This document shows positions 61,649 to 64,000 of a stretch of 64,000 nt of DNA, in pieces (within the stretch, counting starts at the first letter, position 1; every line of letters begins with the position of its first letter). The DNA lies in contig JANYDK010000011.1 of assembly GCA_025363655.1 (NCBI GenBank), positions 160,018 through 224,017 on the forward strand. Direction: 5' to 3'. This DNA is from Deltaproteobacteria bacterium. Its GTDB lineage: Bacteria > Myxococcota_A > Polyangia > Polyangiales > JADJMO01. Under the pieces are notes generated by a model. It did not search any database and was not told the DNA's origin. It saw only the letters and a list, made by a program, of their open reading frames with translations. A program made the position numbers and the translations under genes.

Positions 61649-63052
61649 ATGCGATTCCTGCCGCACACGCAATCCGAGATTCGCGAAATGCTCGCCGTGA
61701 TCGGGGTCGATTCGCTCGACGCCCTCTTCGCGCCCATCCCCGAGGGCAACCGCCTCGGGAGGCCACTCGCGATCGAGCCGGCGCTCGACGAGGTCGGCCT
61801 CATGCGCCACCTCGACGAGCTCGCCGATCGAAACGACGCGCACCGCGCGCTCTCCTTCCTCGGGGCCGGCATCTACGCGCACCACGTCCCGCCGATCGTC
61901 GATCAGCTGCTCCTGCGCGGCGAGTTCATGACGGCGTACACGCCCTACCAGGCGGAGGTCGCGCAAGGCACGCTGCAGGCGATCTTCGAGTTCCAGACCA
62001 TCGTCAGCGAGGTGCTCGGCCTGCCGATCGCCAACGCCTCGATGTACGACGGTGCGAGCGCCGCGGCCGAGGGCGTGCTCATGGCCCGCCGCATCACCAA
62101 GCGGAGCAAGGCGATCGTCTCGAGCGCGCTCCACCCCGAGTACACCGCGACGATCCGCACGTATTTGCAGGGTCTCGAGGTGACCGAGCCGAAGGTGCCG
62201 AAGGGCATGAAGGCGCGTGACGTGCGTCTCTCGTCGATGATCCCGGTCGGCACGTCGGCCGACGGTCGCACCGACATGGCCGCGCTCGAGGCCGCGCTCG
62301 CCGACCCCGACGTCGCCTGCGTCGTCATCGGCGAACCCAACCTCTTCGGCGTCCTCGAAGACGTCGCCGCCATCGCCGAGCTCGCGCACAAACATGGCGC
62401 GCTCCTCGTCACCGCCAGCCCCGAACCGGTCGCGTTCTCCGTCGTCGCATCGCCGGGCGAGCGCGGCGCCGACATCGCCGTCGCCGAAGGACAACCGCTC
62501 GGCTTGCCTCCGCAGCTCGGCGGACCTGGCTGCGGCCTCCTCGCCTGTCGCGACGGTCGAGAATACCTCACCAACATCCCCGGTCGCCTCGTCGGCGAGA
62601 CGGTCGATACCAAGGGCAACCGTGGCTACGTGCTCACCCTCTCGACGCGTGAGCAACACATCCGCCGCGAACGCGCGACGTCGAACATCTGCACCAACCA
62701 CTCGCTGATGGCGCTCGGCGTCTGCATCCGCATGTGCCTCCTCGGCAAGGTGGGCTTCGTCGAGCTCGGCAAGCAGTGCCTCTCGCGCGCCGAGTATCTC
62801 AAGGGTCGCCTCGCGCAGATCCCCGGCCTCGAGATTCCCTACAGTGGTCCGACGTTCAACGAGTTCGTCGTTCGTCGCAAGTCGGGCGACGCGGCACCGC
62901 TCATCGCCGCGATGCACGCGCGCGGCATTCTTCCGGGCGTCGACCTCGGACGTTTCGACGCGGCGCTGAAAGATCGCTTCGTCCTCGCCGTCACCGAGCG
63001 ACACACGCGCGCCGACCTCGATCGATTGGCGGATGCTCTGGCGGATGCCTAG
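61649..63052 (+). CDS. gcvPA: Glycine dehydrogenase (decarboxylating) subunit 1 (P protein alpha)
   Basis: 467 residues from ATG 61649 (MRFLPHTQSEIREML); an ATG at 61619 would add 10. Together with GcvPB it forms the PLP enzyme that decarboxylates glycine and loads the aminomethyl group on GcvH. Family marks: FLGAGIYAHHVPPIVDQLLL, YTPYQAEVAQGTLQAIFEFQ, YDGASAAAEGVLMARRIT, QPLGLPPQLGGPGCGLLAC and TREQHIRRERATSNICTNHS. The PLP lysine belongs to the other subunit. No gcvPB follows; the next gene lies on the opposite strand. The kinase stop is 35 bases upstream. Confidence 0.95.
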   Translation: MRFLPHTQSEIREMLAVIGVDSLDALFAPIPEGNRLGRPLAIEPALDEVGLMRHLDELADRNDAHRALSFLGAGIYAHHVPPIVDQLLLRGEFMTAYTPYQAEVAQGTLQAIFEFQTIVSEVLGLPIANASMYDGASAAAEGVLMARRITKRSKAIVSSALHPEYTATIRTYLQGLEVTEPKVPKGMKARDVRLSSMIPVGTSADGRTDMAALEAALADPDVACVVIGEPNLFGVLEDVAAIAELAHKHGALLVTASPEPVAFSVVASPGERGADIAVAEGQPLGLPPQLGGPGCGLLACRDGREYLTNIPGRLVGETVDTKGNRGYVLTLSTREQHIRRERATSNICTNHSLMALGVCIRMCLLGKVGFVELGKQCLSRAEYLKGRLAQIPGLEIPYSGPTFNEFVVRRKSGDAAPLIAAMHARGILPGVDLGRFDAALKDRFVLAVTERHTRADLDRLADALADA

Positions 63053-63151
63053 GGGCTCCCGGCGACGGCCGGGGATGTAACTGTCTACTTCGAATTCGGA
63101 GCGGGTTTTCGATTCGTGCCTCTCAGCGCAAATCGCGAAACCTGAGTGCGA

Positions 63152-63829
63152 CTACTTCAAAAGAGAACCGCGCAACGCCTCGATTTCTCGGGCAATCATC
63201 TCCACCGACGCGTTCATCTGATGATCGTCGTCGGTCTCGAGGTGCTTCACGAAGGGCCGAGTCGCCGCGTACGTGCGTGACAGCTCCGGCTCGACCACCA
63301 CATCGCGGGTGCCGTGAAGAATGGTCGTCGGCACGAGCACGTCCGGCCAACGCGGACCTTTGCCGACCTTGCTCTGCGCGTCCTCGGGAGCGTCGTCACC
63401 GTCGGTGCGCATCGCGTCTTCGACGAAGCCGAAGTCGACGTCGAGGTGCCCATTCGGCGCCGCGTGGTCGACGTAGCGCATCGTCCCCTCGGCCTTCCAC
63501 TTCTCCCACGCGGGCTCGCCGGTACGCACGCGCCAGCGAGGCACGAGGCGAAACGCCGGCGCGATCAAGACCACCCCGACGATGCGTGGATCACGCTCCG
63601 CCGCACGCGCCACAGTGAGACCGCCGAGGCTCGAGCCGACCGCGAGGGCGCGTCCACCTTCCGGAATCGCCGCGCGCACGACGTCGATCATCGCCGAGAG
63701 GCGTAGCCGATGGCGATCGGAGACGCGGAGATCGAGCCGCTGCATCTCGGGAAAGAGCGAGGCGAGCGCGCGTCCCTTCGAAGAGAGCGGACTCGACGCG
63801 AAGCCGTGGCAGTAGAGGAGCTGCAGCAT
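63152..63829 (-). CDS. YqiA/YcfP-like alpha/beta hydrolase
   Basis: 225 residues from ATG 63829. It starts with LLYCHGFASSPLSSKGRALA, the oxyanion H-G-F-x-S-S-P of the YqiA family. The nucleophile is the serine in AVGSSLGGLTVARAAE (about residue 68), the acid is in TTILHGTRDVVVEPEL, and the histidine in DDDHQMN near residue 204. Members are esterases with unknown natural substrates. It converges on gcvPA. Confidence 0.85.
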   Translation of the reverse strand: MLQLLYCHGFASSPLSSKGRALASLFPEMQRLDLRVSDRHRLRLSAMIDVVRAAIPEGGRALAVGSSLGGLTVARAAERDPRIVGVVLIAPAFRLVPRWRVRTGEPAWEKWKAEGTMRYVDHAAPNGHLDVDFGFVEDAMRTDGDDAPEDAQSKVGKGPRWPDVLVPTTILHGTRDVVVEPELSRTYAATRPFVKHLETDDDHQMNASVEMIAREIEALRGSLLK

Positions 63830-63928
63830 TTTTTTTCGAGTGTCCGGCGAGAGCGGTTGACTACCTAGCGTGGGCGAGTAAGGTGCGTCGCTCGTCGCCC
63901 GCCCCCAGCGGGAGACGCGTCACGAGAT

Positions 63929-64000
63929 GGGGCTGTAGCTCAGCTGGGAGAGCGCCAGAATCGCACTCTGGAGGCCGCGCGTTCGATCCGCGTCAGCTCC
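63929..64000 (+). tRNA. tRNA-Ala (anticodon CGC), last bases beyond right edge
   Basis: GGGGCTGTAGCTCAGCTGGG begins a typical alanine tRNA with intact D arm. The anticodon stem CCAGA/TCTGG encloses ATCGCAC, so the anticodon is CGC (reads GCG). The T arm CGCG-TTCGATC-CGCG is complete, and the acceptor strand CAGCTCC closes on GGGGCTG, with one G-T pair. The window stops after base 72; only the discriminator (and CCA, if encoded) are missing. Confidence 0.95.

Noticed and set aside
1..64000. CRISPR array, prophage or transposon
   Set aside because: No regularly spaced identical repeats with unique spacers, no transposase or integrase, no phage structural gene was found.

Overview
This is high-GC, gene-dense chromosomal DNA that reads as a member of the Myxococcota, most likely the Polyangia/Polyangiales side. 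The reasons are family-level: many secreted lipoproteins with Asp/Thr/Pro-rich linkers, several C-termini of the MYXO-CTERM type (Gly-Cys, one membrane helix, Arg cluster), kelch and cysteine-rich surface proteins, three Ser/Thr protein kinases, an FHA-type sigma-54 activator and a hybrid histidine kinase. No phage, transposase or CRISPR array was seen. The species is not determined.

Layout. 1-2.9 kb: a monomeric sarcosine oxidase-like flavoenzyme cut by the left edge, a von Willebrand A (vWA) lipoprotein, and a small patch next to tRNA-Gln that carries a second, partial copy of the tRNA T-arm. 3-8.4 kb: a Ser/Thr kinase, alanine racemase, a MYXO-CTERM protein and a conserved hypothetical. 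8.4-10.8 kb: a two-gene quinol oxidase module, Rieske protein plus cytochrome b fused to two c-type heme domains. 10.9-23.1 kb: mostly exported proteins (phospholipase D-like, RCC1-like, collagen-like and Cys-rich lipoproteins) mixed with acetyltransferases, a leucine-rich-repeat protein and a protein with a histone H1-like tail. 23.2-32.2 kb: a zinc-ribbon/SPFH-like/Tudor-like protein, a DciA-like protein and a 1829-residue kinase-TPR protein. 32.2-39.6 kb: an M15-type peptidase, purM-purN, an active/inactive M16 peptidase pair, a small MYXO-CTERM protein and an unknown. 39.7-45.8 kb: an FAD oxidoreductase, a putative beta-barrel, a divergent pair of FHA sigma-54 activator and Ser/Thr kinase, and dUTPase. 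46-52.5 kb: two tandem kelch/Cys-rich MYXO-CTERM paralogues of more than 1000 residues. 52.6-53.1 kb: rplS with a candidate promoter and a terminator. 53.1-56.5 kb: larC and larB (nickel-pincer cofactor synthesis) flanking a second vWA lipoprotein. 57.2-63.1 kb: glycine cleavage genes gcvT, gcvH and gcvPA, with a hybrid histidine kinase inserted between gcvH and gcvPA and no gcvPB following. The window ends with a YqiA-like hydrolase and a tRNA-Ala that lacks only its last bases.

How the genes may work together. purM/purN, the M16 pair and Rieske/cytochrome b are translationally coupled by 1-4 base overlaps and should be operons. The FHA activator and the kinase beside it are a plausible phosphorylation-linked pair. 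The gcv genes and histidine kinase lie on one strand with short gaps and may be co-transcribed. The exported proteins suggest heavy investment in the cell surface. Most start codons in this genome lack strong ribosome binding sites, so several starts below were chosen from signal peptides and domain boundaries.
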